DNA of 64,000 bases from NCBI GenBank assembly GCA_044350425.1, contig JBILHS010000011.1, forward strand, positions 1 through 64,000. The letters are read 5' to 3'. Numbering within the stretch: the stretch's first letter is position 1; every line of letters begins with the position of its first letter. Under the pieces are notes generated by a model. It was not told where the DNA came from and made no database searches. It saw nothing but the letters and a program-made list of their open reading frames with translations. Below, in pieces: positions 1 through 8,818 of the stretch. The DNA comes from M3007 sp044350425 (GTDB taxonomy: Bacteria > Bacteroidota > Bacteroidia > Chitinophagales > Saprospiraceae). Both the position numbers and the translations under genes were made by a program.

Positions 1-570
1 TACTCTCTTATGCCTATATCCAATTCCTAAATAAGATTCAAAATTGTTAAAATCGAATTTTGCCTTATTATATTTTCCCTCAGGTTCCAAGAAGTAACCA
101 TCTTTAATATTTTTATTAAAAGAAAATTTTGTTAATAATGGAGCATTGATATAAATTGAATTGTTTTTACTTTTTAAAATATCATATTCTGGAGCGGCGC
201 ATAAAATGAAATTATGAATTAAATAATGCCCTATATAGCGTATCTCTTTTGACAGAATATTACTAAAATAGGTGTGGTCAAACGGCCTGCTAAATTTTGT
301 TTGAAATAGCGAATATCCAATCCCAGAAGAAAGATTGAATTTCTTATTTGAAAAAATATTTTTAGTAACCGTTACAGAATATTCAAAATCCCAACGGTCA
401 TCTTCTTGATGAATAATTACATCCTTGCCTGGAAAATTAAACAGCCTTCTATCTTGTGGTAAAATCGAATATCCCAAAGTAATCTCTGTGATTTTAAAGA
501 TATTTTGGCAAGTCAAAATGTTTTGACTTAAAAACAAAAAAATAAAAATTGTTGAAATTTTGCAATTCAT
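1..570 (-). CDS. Putative outer-membrane beta-barrel-like protein, cut by the window edge
   Basis: An open frame begins with ATG at 568-570 and stays open to base 1, giving 190 codons with no stop, so the C-terminus lies outside the window. The first 22 residues (MNCKISTIFIFLFLSQNILT and on) form a signal peptide with a hydrophobic core. The rest alternates aromatic and polar residues with short glycine turns (GIGYSLFQTKF, YLGIGYRHKR), as in Bacteroidota outer-membrane barrel proteins of about 200-250 residues. No family motif was recognised, so the barrel assignment is inference. It lies downstream of the serine protease gene on the same strand, separated from it by a strong terminator. The base composition is more AT-rich than most of the window. 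Confidence 0.6.
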   Translation of the reverse strand, partial: MNCKISTIFIFLFLSQNILTCQNIFKITEITLGYSILPQDRRLFNFPGKDVIIHQEDDRWDFEYSVTVTKNIFSNKKFNLSSGIGYSLFQTKFSRPFDHTYFSNILSKEIRYIGHYLIHNFILCAAPEYDILKSKNNSIYINAPLLTKFSFNKNIKDGYFLEPEGKYNKAKFDFNNFESYLGIGYRHKRV

Positions 571-588
571 TTTGCGGACTTTTTATGT

Positions 589-626
589 AAAAAAATGGGC
601 AACTCGTCGTTTTCAGACGAGCTGCC
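589..626 (-). terminator. Intrinsic terminator of the serine protease/CTD transcript
   Basis: An 11-bp stem (598-608 with 616-626, one G-U pair when read as RNA on the minus strand) with a 7-base loop is followed on the minus strand by a run of seven T after two spacer bases. It lies 9 bases after the stop of the sorting-domain segment, which implies that this segment is transcribed with the protease upstream. Confidence 0.8.
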
Positions 627-634
627 TAAAGAAA

Positions 635-934
635 TTACTTAATAATCATCAGTTTCGACCTTAACCGATTGCCGCCATTGATTACTTCAATAATATACAT
701 ATCTGGCCGCAAAAAAGAAAGGTTTAGTTCTTGCTTTTCAGATTTCAGTGATTCTACATAAACGATATTGCTTAATTTGTCGAATATAATTATTTCTCCT
801 TCATAATCCAGAACAACACTTTCTTTGTATTGTTTTTCACCAGATGAAACAATATCTAACAATGACAACATAACCGAACCATTAGATGGATTTGGAGAAA
901 CAGAAATTGATGCTGAATTTGTTCTTAAATTACA
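635..934 (-). pseudogene. T9SS C-terminal sorting domain cut off from the serine protease by an in-frame TGA
   Basis: Directly after the TGA at 935-937 the same reading frame continues for 99 codons to a TAA at 635-637. It encodes a typical T9SS type A sorting domain: an ISVSPNPSNGSV entry motif, beta-strand-rich middle with the DYEGEIIIFDKL segment, and a basic end (RSKLMIIK). An internal ATG at 869-871 exists but would skip the entry motif. The sequence shows frame identity with the upstream protease. Family knowledge says this domain belongs at the C-terminus of a secreted enzyme. The inference is a single gene at 635-2863 interrupted by one nonsense codon, or a base error. Confidence 0.8.
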
Positions 935-2863
935 TCATACAACCTCAAATGGCATACTCAATTGACTTGTTCCACACGAGTTTGTAACGGAAGCGTTGAT
1001 CCAACCATTTCCAGTATCCGTAGATGATGCCCTATATTTGGCTTTTCCTGGATCACTCGCAAACGAACTAAGTGGGCCTGAGAACGACCAGGTTACGTTG
1101 GAAACCCCCTGTAAATCTCTTGTAGAGTTGCCAAAATCCAGAACAGCAATCCCTGGTTGAAAATTGCAAAGAAAATCATCTCCGTCGATTGTAGCATCTG
1201 GTTTGCCAACCCATATCTGAATAGATACTGGAATAGGAGCACAACCAGTTGATGCACTGATTGTAAATGTCAATGTTGCAAGACCAGAAACACTGTTTGG
1301 CGCAGCTCGAAGGGTGGCCGAAGTTCCTGTACCGGAAGTTGCTGCACCTGCACCAGTTGCGAATAAAGCGGTCGGTGAAACAGTCCACGTTGCAGTTCTT
1401 CCTGGTACAATATTGGCTAATGCAAATGTTTTATTAACCGTACAAATAGGACCTGTTCCAGCAATATATGGGGAACGAATGGTATTTGTCGTAACCGTTG
1501 TATTTGGACTTGCACCAAGCCAGTCAAGAAGCCGTGTCGGCGCTGTCCCGCCACCCGTCCATGAATCATCGAAACGACCATAAAAATCTTGCAAAACTTC
1601 TGCCCCACAAGCCGATGGGCCACCAGCAAGATCTCCTATTATTCTATTACTTTGATTAAACAATGGCGATCCAGAAGAACCAGGCTCTGTGACTCCTGTG
1701 GCCCATGTAACCCTCCAGTGTAATGTTCCAGGAACACCTGAGCTATTATCCACTCTTAATGGAGCGGTAGCGTAAGTAGATATTTTCTTAACATCACCTC
1801 TTGGATGGTGAATAGATGCCCCTGATGTTGCTGCAACTGTACTTCTATCCCACCCTGCCAATGCAATTGTTGGTTGGCCTACGACCGATCCTATAAGTTC
1901 AAGTAGGGCAAAATCACTGTCAGCCCACCCTGACCTTAAATTGGCACCTGAATAGGTAATCCATGAAAGAGGTTCTGACCCACGACAGTTTGGAAGTACC
2001 GGGTTAGGACTGTCGTAATTGAACCTAAATGTCCAATTCAAAAAGCCACTTGCTCCATTTAGGCAATGAAAAGCCGTAAGAAAAAATGCATCTAAATCCT
2101 CACAGGAATTATTGATCAATGCACCTGAACAAGAGGCTGTGTTGTTCACCAATATTAATGCGACTGCATCTCGTTGATTGCCCCAGCCAGTACCTGCTGT
2201 GCAATTGACATCCACGTTACATGCTCCGGAGTCATCGTATGCCCTATCTTGAACTTCATTATATAGATATCCATTGATTGGCTGAAAGCCATGAATAATA
2301 TTTACAACCGTGATTGTGAATGCTTCAAACGTTTCTTTGGGTAAAATTATCTCAATAACAACTTCATCTCCACTGATTACATCCGTGGAATACTGACCAT
2401 CGAAAATGTGCTTGTTTTCGATGGGGCCAGCAACCATTGTCTCTGAACTATTATACACATACATTTGCGCTCCATCAGGCAAATTCAGTTCGGTAAACTC
2501 AAAATTCAAGGATTTTGCATTTCTGGAAAAAAACGACTTTTTCCAGATGAAGAATTGGCCAAATTCTTCAAGGTCCCCGTCATTTTTGGAAATAGTAGTG
2601 GGTATTTTGACCCCAAACCGTGGCATTTTAACTCCCATGGCAGAATCCTCTGCCAAAGCTGCCGCAATGTCAACGCGGGGCAAAACTGTCGGGTCAACAA
2701 TTTTTTCGCTGTGAAAGAGGATAAAGTCGCTGATAGACTCATGTTCCAACACAACTGTTGGTACCTGGGAAATGCTTACTTGGCTAAATGCAAAGTAGAA
2801 AACTAAAAGCAAATGGATACCTTTTGCAATTTCAAGGATTTTGGACGCATTTAATTTCTGCAT
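935..2863 (-). CDS. Secreted trypsin-like serine protease (lysyl endopeptidase type) with PKD-like C-terminal modules
   Basis: A 642-residue product with an N-terminal signal peptide (hydrophobic core near residues 16-32) and a propeptide-like region to about residue 210. A chymotrypsin-fold domain follows, with a visible triad: H266 in LTAFHC, D317 in ADSDFALLEL and S397 in EPGSSGSP. This spacing and the GSSGSP motif are typical of the lysyl endopeptidase-like group in Bacteroidota. After about residue 460 come PKD/Ig-like beta segments. The protein ends at a TGA, and the same frame then encodes a T9SS sorting domain, so as written the protease would lack its secretion signal. The start at 2863 is chosen because it directly precedes the signal peptide. 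The gene is divergent from the XRE regulator. Confidence 0.85.
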   Translation of the reverse strand: MQKLNASKILEIAKGIHLLLVFYFAFSQVSISQVPTVVLEHESISDFILFHSEKIVDPTVLPRVDIAAALAEDSAMGVKMPRFGVKIPTTISKNDGDLEEFGQFFIWKKSFFSRNAKSLNFEFTELNLPDGAQMYVYNSSETMVAGPIENKHIFDGQYSTDVISGDEVVIEIILPKETFEAFTITVVNIIHGFQPINGYLYNEVQDRAYDDSGACNVDVNCTAGTGWGNQRDAVALILVNNTASCSGALINNSCEDLDAFFLTAFHCLNGASGFLNWTFRFNYDSPNPVLPNCRGSEPLSWITYSGANLRSGWADSDFALLELIGSVVGQPTIALAGWDRSTVAATSGASIHHPRGDVKKISTYATAPLRVDNSSGVPGTLHWRVTWATGVTEPGSSGSPLFNQSNRIIGDLAGGPSACGAEVLQDFYGRFDDSWTGGGTAPTRLLDWLGASPNTTVTTNTIRSPYIAGTGPICTVNKTFALANIVPGRTATWTVSPTALFATGAGAATSGTGTSATLRAAPNSVSGLATLTFTISASTGCAPIPVSIQIWVGKPDATIDGDDFLCNFQPGIAVLDFGNSTRDLQGVSNVTWSFSGPLSSFASDPGKAKYRASSTDTGNGWINASVTNSCGTSQLSMPFEVV

Positions 2864-3013
2864 GATTTAAAATGTTTTGGTTAATAGTTAGAAGACCAAA
2901 AGTGCAACCCCTACCATTACCCCCCGATAGCTACAAGGCATAAAATCACTAACGATGAAATTTTATTCCCTCTGGCTATATAATGCCAGTTTCAGCAAAA
3001 ATAGATACTGTCA

Positions 3014-3045
3014 TTTGGTGCATTAACCAAAATACTATTACTTTG
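3014..3045 (+). promoter_or_regulatory. Candidate Bacteroidota-type promoter for the XRE gene
   Basis: TTTG at 3014-3017 is followed after 20 bases by TTACTTTG at 3038-3045. This matches the Bacteroidota sigma factor consensus TTTG-N19..21-TAnnTTTG in all but one position. It lies about 50 bases upstream of the regulator start. Confidence 0.4.
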
Positions 3046-3095
3046 CCTAGTCAAACACTTTTTCCAAATATCACGAAAACAATACTCCACGCTTC

Positions 3096-3368
3096 ATGGA
3101 AAACTCCCTGCAAAACGAACTGCGCCAAAAAATGCGCGAGCTGCGCGATTTTGGCGGCTACACCCAACAAGACCTGGCCGATGCCATGGAAATCTCCCAG
3201 CCCTCCTTTTTTAAAGTCCAAAATGGCGATATTGAACTTGCCATCAAACACATTTTGGGTTGTTCAGAGCTTTTTTGTGTCACACCCACAGAGTTTATCT
3301 CGCTTTCGACAGAGGAACTTTCGACACGCATCAGGCGAAAATCGCAGCCCACCTGCAGTAGCTCGTGA
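3096..3368 (+). CDS. Small XRE-family helix-turn-helix regulator
   Basis: A 90-residue protein consisting almost only of an XRE/Cro-type helix-turn-helix. Residues around 23-46 (TQQDLADAMEISQPSFFKVQ) have the usual Q-DLA-x-S-x-S pattern of the recognition helices. The C-terminal third is short and polar with no added effector domain. It begins 80 bases before the dynamin-like relic on the same strand and may have formed one transcript with it. No toxin or phage partner is visible beside it. The target is unknown. An antitoxin-like or housekeeping regulator are both possible. Confidence 0.7.
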   Translation: MENSLQNELRQKMRELRDFGGYTQQDLADAMEISQPSFFKVQNGDIELAIKHILGCSELFCVTPTEFISLSTEELSTRIRRKSQPTCSSS

Positions 3369-3448
3369 TGTCCGGCATTTGAGGCATATTCGAGGTTCAG
3401 CGCGAAGTACACCCTCCATTTCTGCCCAAATCTCCCTACGTTTGCCTT

Positions 3449-5169
3449 ATGATTCTAAACCAACACACCATCGCACTTCGCGCCCAATGCGAAGATCTCG
3501 TGAAAGACCTCCAGCAACTCAGCCAGGAAATCGGCCACAAGGAGCTGGCCGCCGTGGTGGGCGAACTGCGCCTCAGAATGTCTGAACCCTTCATGTTCGT
3601 CATTGTAGGCGAAGTAAAGGCGGGCAAAAGCAGCTTCGTCAACGCACTGCTGGAATCAAACCGAGAGATCTGTGCCGTGGCGCCCCAGCCGATGACCGAT
3701 ACCGTGTAGCAAATCCTGTACGGGGGAAAAGAGGAGACGGTGATCGTAAATCCGTACCTGAAAAAGATCTTCCTGCCCATAGATATCCTGCGCGACATCG
3801 CTGTGGTGGACACGCCCGGTACCAACAGCATCATTGAACGCCACCAGGAGATTACCGAGAATTTTATCCCCGCCAGCGACCTGGTCATTTTTGTCTTCGA
3901 AGCCAAAAACCCCTACCGTCAATCGGCCTGGGACTTTTTTGATTTCATCCACAGCGACTGGCACAAAAAGATCATTTTTGTGCTTCAGCAAAAAGACCTG
4001 CTTTCAGAAGCTGATCTGGCGGTGAATGAGCGCGGCTTGTACGATTTTGCAGTAAAAAAAGGCATGGGCGAGCCTGTCATTTATGCCACCAGCGCCAAAG
4101 CCGAACTGGAGGGCCGCTTCGATCAAAGCAACTTCTCTGCTGTGCGGGATTATATCCGAACCCACGTGACCGGCGGGCGCGGCGCGCAACTCAAGCTGAA
4201 GAACAACCTCGTCACCTCGCACCATATCCTCGAGCGCCTGCGCACGGATCTGGACACCCGGGCGGAGCAATATCGCCTGGATACGGAGTTTCGCAAGGAC
4301 ATCAGCCAAACGCTGGACAACCAGGAAAAAAATCAAACCACCACGTCTCCCTGCTCATCGAGAACCTCCTGAACGGTTACGACCGCATCACCCGGGGAGT
4401 CGGACAGGAACTGGCCAATGGGCTGTTGTTCCCTTCCCTGTTGAAACGTTCCGTGATGGGCCTTTTCAGCAAACAAGCCAGCATCACGGACTGGCTCAAT
4501 GACCTAGCCAAAAAACTCGAACTCCAGCTCAATGCCGAACTCTGCATTAAACTCAATGATGGGGTGGTAGACCTGGCTGATTCTGTACAGCAAATGACCA
4601 AAATGATCGACCTCAAGATCCGCGCTGCTGACACCATCGTTAAAAGCGATTCTTATATTTTTGAGACCATTTCTGAAAAACGCGCTACTACCATGAAGGA
4701 GTTCCAGGAGGCCTTTGCCCGGTTCATGTCGCGCTCTGAAAGTTTCAACAACGGAAAACTGTTCCCCGAAAACGCTGCGGTGTCGCCCAATATCGCCGCA
4801 GGAAGTGGGGTGGCCATCCTTGGACTGGTGCTGGCGGGCGTAACGAAGATGGCTGTGTTTGATATCACCGGAGGAGTACTGACCGGGATCGGCATGTTGT
4901 TCGCCGGTTTTACAGCACGAGCACAACGGAGCAAGATCGTGAAAGGCTACGAGGAAGAGATCGACAAGGGTCGGACGCAGATGCAGGAAGCACTGGAAGG
5001 AAAATTGCGGGGTTACGTCCGGATAATAAAGGGTCGTATAGGAGACAATTTTGGAGAAATCGATGCGCTTTTAGCCAATGAACAAACCCAGATCATGCAC
5101 TTCAACACCCAACACGTAGCCCTCCGGGAATGGCTGGAATCCTTAGACAATACGCTGGAAATCAGCTGA
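3449..5169 (+). pseudogene. Bacterial dynamin-like GTPase, broken by a nonsense codon and a frameshift
   Basis: Three consecutive segments read as one protein of about 573 residues. Segment 1 (from ATG 3449) has a P-loop, GEVKAGKSS at residues 54-62, and ends at TAG (3707-3709). The same frame continues with QILYGGKEE and then the G3 motif DTPGTNS and a G4-like QQKDLL. At a run of seven A (4326-4332) the frame shifts by -1. It then continues through LLIENLLNGYD to a C-terminal region with a long hydrophobic stretch (AILGLVLAG ... GIGMLFAGF), which resembles the membrane-binding paddle of bacterial dynamin-like proteins. Such proteins remodel or protect membranes. Two independent lesions suggest a pseudogene. 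Restoring CAG for TAG and adding one A would give an intact gene, so sequence error is the alternative. Confidence 0.75.
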
Positions 5170-5464
5170 ATAAAAACCGAATTAAACTTTTATAACACGC
5201 TTTTCCCAGGCAAAAACAGTTTGTTTTTTTTAAAAAATAAGCATATCAATGTCACGCTAAAACTCGAAAACTGGCGTTACATTTGCATGAATTAATTCGT
5301 GTTTCTAATGGAGCAAACTCAGACGACTTTTATCACGGCCTGAGTGCCGAAGATATATTAAGATGTAATCGGTTTTTGGGATGTCCTCTTCCGCTGTAAC
5401 TGCGGGGGGGGATTTTTTTTGGGGGAGAGAATCTCAGCGCTAATGCATTAAAATCAATTTTTTG

Positions 5465-5606
5465 TGAGTGATGAGTGTTGAATACATGAGTGATGATTGT
5501 TGAAGTTGAGGTTTGAATTTTGATTGCCGAAGTACCCCAATCAACCCTCATAATTTCAAAACGCTTCTATGACATCAACAATCATCAATCAAGTAATCAT
5601 CAATCA
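5465..5606. repeat. Junction inverted repeat built on TGATGATTGTTGA
   Basis: The left arm holds repeated GAGTGATG and TGATGATTGTTGA words; the right arm (from about 5575) holds TCAACAATCATCA twice in the complementary sense. It lies in the 616-base gap between the dynamin relic and the convergent porX gene. No gene is seen in the rest of this AT-rich gap. Confidence 0.6.
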
Positions 5607-5683
5607 AAAGACTTCTCTCCTTCGTAAATTTTACTTCAAAAAATTAACACATATGCCCTGAGGGAGAACCCAACTTCATACTT

Positions 5684-5768
5684 TTTATAACACTAAGGAA
5701 CTAAGATGCACTCAGGGTTTTGTTCTAAAAAACCCTCTTAGTGTGCCTTAGTTCCTTAGTGTTGTAAA
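5684..5768. repeat. Long hairpin between convergent genes (ACTAAGGAACTAAG arms)
   Basis: A 22-base left arm (5684-5705) pairs with 5747-5768 with a single mismatch. A second nested stem, AGGGTTTT with AAAACCCT, sits inside. It ends 17 bases before the porX stop codon and could act as a bidirectional terminator for the convergent transcripts. Confidence 0.75.
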
Positions 5769-5785
5769 ACTTGGAGGCTGCGTGC

Positions 5786-7342
5786 TTACTTACTTCTCAT
5801 CCGCACCACCGGACAAATCATCTCCTCCAGGCTGATCCCGCCATGCTGGAAAGTATTTTTGTAGTAGTTGTTGTAGTGATTGTAATTGTTCGGATACAAG
5901 AAAAAGTAATCTTCCTTTGCAAAAATGAAGGTGCTGCTGATGTTTGGTCTGGGCAGACCGGCTTTAGCGGGCTCCTTGATGGCCAAGACATCCCGGGCTT
6001 CGTACTGAAGGTTTCGGCCTACTTTGTATCGCAGGTTGGTGGTGGTTTCCCGATCGCCTACCACTTTGGAAGGGGTCTGTACCCGAATGGTCCCGTGATC
6101 CGTGGTAACAAAAAGTTGTACATCGCGGCCTTCCAGTTTTCGCAGCGCCGTCCACAGCGGGGAGTGCAGGAACCAGGAGCGGGTGAGTGAACGATAGGCC
6201 CGTTCGTCGCCCACCAGTTCTTTCAGCACTTCCATTTCCGTACGGGCATGAGAAAGCATGTCGATGAAATTGTAGACGATCACCGTCAGATCATTGTTCA
6301 GGCAATTCAGAATGTTGTCATTCAGGTCCTTGCCGTGGTTAACATTGGTAACTTTGATATAATCCCACTTGATCGGCTTGCGGAAAGCACGTTCTATCTG
6401 TTTGCCTAAAAAGAAATCCTCCGACATATTTTTGCCGCCTTCATCGGTGTCATTTTTCCATTTATCCGGGAAGTTCTTTTCGATCTCCGAAGGCATCATA
6501 CCCGCAAAAATAGCGTTACGGCTGTACTGCGTAGCGGTGGGCAGAATGCTGAAAAAATAGCCTTCTTCCTCTGTCCTGAACAGCTCGTTCAAAATGGGTT
6601 CGATGGTCTTCCACTGGTCGTAGCGCAGATTATCAAGCAATAACATGATCGTCGGCGTACCACTGCCGACATGCGGCAGGATATGCTTGCGCATCATGGA
6701 ATGGGACATAATTGGACCCACTTCTTTGTTTTTATCCACCCAATCGAAGTAGTTTTTCACCACGAATTTAGAGAACTCCGTGTTGGCCTGCTCTTTCTGC
6801 TGGGAGAGAATTTCACTCACACCGGTAGCCTCATTGGCATCTACCCGCATTTCCCAGTTGACGATCTTTTTATAGGCATCCACCCACTCGGTCTGATTGA
6901 GTCCTCCGGTGATCTCCATGAAGATCTCACGGAATTCCTGCTGATAGTTTTGTGCGGTCTTTTCGCTCAGCAGCCGTTTGTTGTCCAGTATCCGCTTGAG
7001 GGTCAGCAGGATTTGGTTGGGATTGACCGGTTTGATCAGGTAATCAGAGATCTGCCCACCGATGGCATCTTCCATCACGTGTTCAGCCTCGTTTTTAGTG
7101 ATCATCACCACCGGCACATTCCGGTTGCGGGCTTTAATCTTCATCAATACTTCCAGCCCCGTGAGTCCGGGCATGCTTTCGTCCAGGAACACCACGTCAA
7201 TATCTGAGGCTTGTTCGTAGTAGATCTCTACGGCATCGGGACCGTTGGTGGCAGTGACCACTTCGTAGCCCTTGTTTTGGAGGAACATCAGGTGTGGCTT
7301 GAGGAGGTCAATTTCGTCGTCTGCCCAGAGTATTTTGCTCAT
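5786..7342 (-). CDS. porX: PorX, T9SS response regulator with PglZ-type phosphatase domain
   Basis: A 518-residue protein, the same length class as characterised PorX. The start at 7340-7342 (MSKILWADDE) is chosen because it opens the receiver domain; longer versions add only low-complexity sequence encoded by an upstream repeat. The N-terminal CheY-like receiver has acidic residues D8/D9, phospho-acceptor D54 (VVFLDESMPG) and a conserved lysine in YLIKPVNP. A middle helical part is followed by a PglZ/alkaline-phosphatase-like C-terminal domain with LLLDNLRYDQW and TTDHGTI motifs, which bind metal in that superfamily. PorX partners with the PorY sensor and sigma factor SigP to control T9SS genes and hydrolyses oligonucleotides in P. 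gingivalis (established). It fits the many T9SS cargo genes nearby. Confidence 0.9.
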   Translation of the reverse strand: MSKILWADDEIDLLKPHLMFLQNKGYEVVTATNGPDAVEIYYEQASDIDVVFLDESMPGLTGLEVLMKIKARNRNVPVVMITKNEAEHVMEDAIGGQISDYLIKPVNPNQILLTLKRILDNKRLLSEKTAQNYQQEFREIFMEITGGLNQTEWVDAYKKIVNWEMRVDANEATGVSEILSQQKEQANTEFSKFVVKNYFDWVDKNKEVGPIMSHSMMRKHILPHVGSGTPTIMLLLDNLRYDQWKTIEPILNELFRTEEEGYFFSILPTATQYSRNAIFAGMMPSEIEKNFPDKWKNDTDEGGKNMSEDFFLGKQIERAFRKPIKWDYIKVTNVNHGKDLNDNILNCLNNDLTVIVYNFIDMLSHARTEMEVLKELVGDERAYRSLTRSWFLHSPLWTALRKLEGRDVQLFVTTDHGTIRVQTPSKVVGDRETTTNLRYKVGRNLQYEARDVLAIKEPAKAGLPRPNISSTFIFAKEDYFFLYPNNYNHYNNYYKNTFQHGGISLEEMICPVVRMRSK

Positions 7343-7358
7343 AGTTGTTGTGGATGTA

Positions 7359-7396
7359 GTGATTGGTGGATTTGGTGATTTGGTGATTTGGTGAAG
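7359..7396. repeat. Direct repeat GGTGATTT directly upstream of porX
   Basis: Four near-tandem copies of TTTGGTGAT/TTGGTGGAT lie 17-54 bases upstream of the porX start, in the region where the leader and promoter should be. The word belongs to the TGATTGG repeat class that recurs at 16.0, 27.5, 44.3 and 47.0 kb. No inverted partner is seen here. Confidence 0.6.
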
Positions 7397-7625
7397 GGAG
7401 CCAAACTGTTCTAACGACGGAGTACTGTCCGGCGTTGTGTGCTTTTTAAAAAATCGGGACAAATGTCTGAATTCTTCTGCCCGTATGAGCCTTACATAAA
7501 TAAAAAGGTATGAAAATTACGTGCACACTTGATGCTGTTTGAATCCGGGAGACCTTATCGAAAAATTATCCTGGGCAGTTGTTTTTGTTGCGGCCCAGCA
7601 GAAAGGCGGATTGAATTGATCTTCG

Positions 7626-7820
7626 CTATCTGCAGGAATCGACTAGTGCCGCGCCCGGCTATTAAGGTATGAATTGGGGAGGCAAATTTTTTCTTTATCA
7701 AGGCGTGAGAAGGGCGCAATGCGGGACATTTTAACCAACGAACAACAAATTAGACCGCCATATTCACACCTTAATGGCCGGACGCGGCACTAGATGAATA
7801 CGGTATCGCATAAAGATGGA
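7626..7820 (-). pseudogene. Remnant of a second gldM-like gene: first and last codons flanking a MITE-like element
   Basis: On the minus strand, 7820 downwards reads ATG CGA TAC CGT ATT CAT, the same six codons (one change) that open the neighbouring gldM-like relic. At that point the CTAG element 7643-7793 begins. Beyond it, 7642 to 7626 reads GAT TCC TGC AGA TAG, matching the last codons of the neighbouring copy (DSCK, stop). Thus only the two tips of a gene of about 267 codons remain around the element. This is seen in sequence; the loss of the gene body through insertion and deletion is inference. Confidence 0.6.
7643..7793. mobile_element. CTAG-ended MITE-like element, copy 1 (151 bp)
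   Basis: Both ends begin CTAGTGCCGCG and form terminal inverted repeats of about 32 bp, matching at 29 positions. A conserved core (GTCCCGCATTGCGCCC, then TCACGCCTTGAT, on the minus strand) is shared with three other copies. Relative to copy 2 about 13 bases are missing on the right of the core. It carries no coding sequence. It sits inside the remnant of a gldM-like gene. Confidence 0.85.
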
Positions 7821-7846
7821 TTTATTTATAAAGGAAAAGTTCTTCG

Positions 7847-8650
7847 CTATTTACAGGAATCTACTACAGTTACACCGAATTCTTTTTCAAAAACCACCTT
7901 CTGTCCGGAAATAGGGTTAATAGTTATTAACTCCGCCATATATTTTTTAAAACCCGGTGTGGTATATCGGCGTTGAAACAGGGCTACCCCGTCTTTCATC
8001 GGCAGTACCTGACCGTTTACTTTAATGAGCGGTTCGAAGAATTTAAATGATTCATATTTGAATAGGACAATTTCTGCATAATATTGATCTCCTAAATATA
8101 ATGCAACCATTTCTGTACCCTTTACCCGAAGGAGTATATTTTGCAATATCAATCGAATTTCATATGCCCTTGCATTTCGCAATGTTTTAGAAAGGCAATC
8201 ATCCACAGAAAGGTCGGGATCTTGCAGCTTTAAGTCTAGGATTGCACGCTTTACTTCTTTTTCTTCATCAGTTAATAGTACTATTGAATCCTGGTATTCA
8301 GCAACCATTTTGTGAACCAAGGAGGACAGCTCGTTTTTATCATGGTCACCTTGTATTCGTTTGGTTTCAATTTCAAAAAATGCATTTTGCAACTTAGTAG
8401 ATAGCCCACAAATCCGCTGAGCTCGATCAGAATAATCCAGGCTAACTGGGCTAGGATAATCCATATGACTTTTCCTTATCTCTGAAAATAAGAACGCCGA
8501 TTCTTTCTCCAAAATTTGATTGGCGAGCCGCAATGAATTACCAGTAACCAGATTCAATTCCCGCCCATGCTCCTTAGTTGTTTCAATATACAGCCAGCTA
8601 CCCAAAGCAAGAATAAGCGCCCCCTAAAACAAATGAATACTGTATCGCAT
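7847..8650 (-). pseudogene. GldM-like protein fragment with an amber codon at position 9
   Basis: ATG at 8648-8650 opens MRYSIHLF, then TAG (8624-8626), then GALILALGSWLYIETTKEHG in the same frame: a short cytoplasmic tail and single membrane helix split by a stop. A TTG at 8603-8605 could serve as a downstream start but would delete part of the helix. The rest (to about residue 267) resembles the N-terminal periplasmic part of GldM. It has a helical region with a NSLRLANQILEKES segment and then a beta domain (YLGDQYYAEIVLF, KVNGQVLPMKDGVALF, INPISGQKVVFEKEFGV). GldM proper is about twice as long and forms the T9SS/gliding motor shaft with GldL, which is absent here. The gene is probably a decayed paralogue. 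GldM assignment rests on remembered family patterns. Confidence 0.6.
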
Positions 8651-8724
8651 AAAGATGGATTTTTCAGGAAAACGCAGCTTATTTAGAAAAATTGAAGGGA
8701 CGATCATTTGCGTTGGTTTTCGCA

Positions 8725-8812
8725 CAGATTTTACACAGAACCTATCTGCGTTAAATCTGTGCAAAAAATCCGTGTGAAATCTGTGAGAGAAATCCGTGTA
8801 AAATCTGTGAGA
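8725..8812. repeat. Junction repeat of CACAGATTTTACACA / AAATCTGTG words
   Basis: CACAGATTTTACACA near 8726 is complemented by TGTAAAATCTGTG near 8796. Between them lie three further AATCTGTG/ATCCGTGT words in direct order. The array ends a few bases before the stop codon (8819) of the metalloprotease gene. The same vocabulary recurs at 37.55-37.64 kb. Confidence 0.65.
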
Positions 8813-8818
8813 AAAACC

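Noticed and set aside
935..937. Selenocysteine decoding of the TGA in the protease gene
   Set aside because: No SECIS-like hairpin next to the codon, the site is in a linker rather than an active site, and Bacteroidota of this group are not known to use it here.
2983..3585. 200-codon plus-strand frame overlapping the XRE gene
   Set aside because: Overlaps two genes with clear motifs in other frames and has an arginine/proline-rich shadow composition.
4326..4332. Programmed -1 frameshift in the dynamin-like gene
   Set aside because: The heptamer fits, but the same gene also has an in-frame TAG and no downstream pseudoknot is obvious, so decay or error is simpler.
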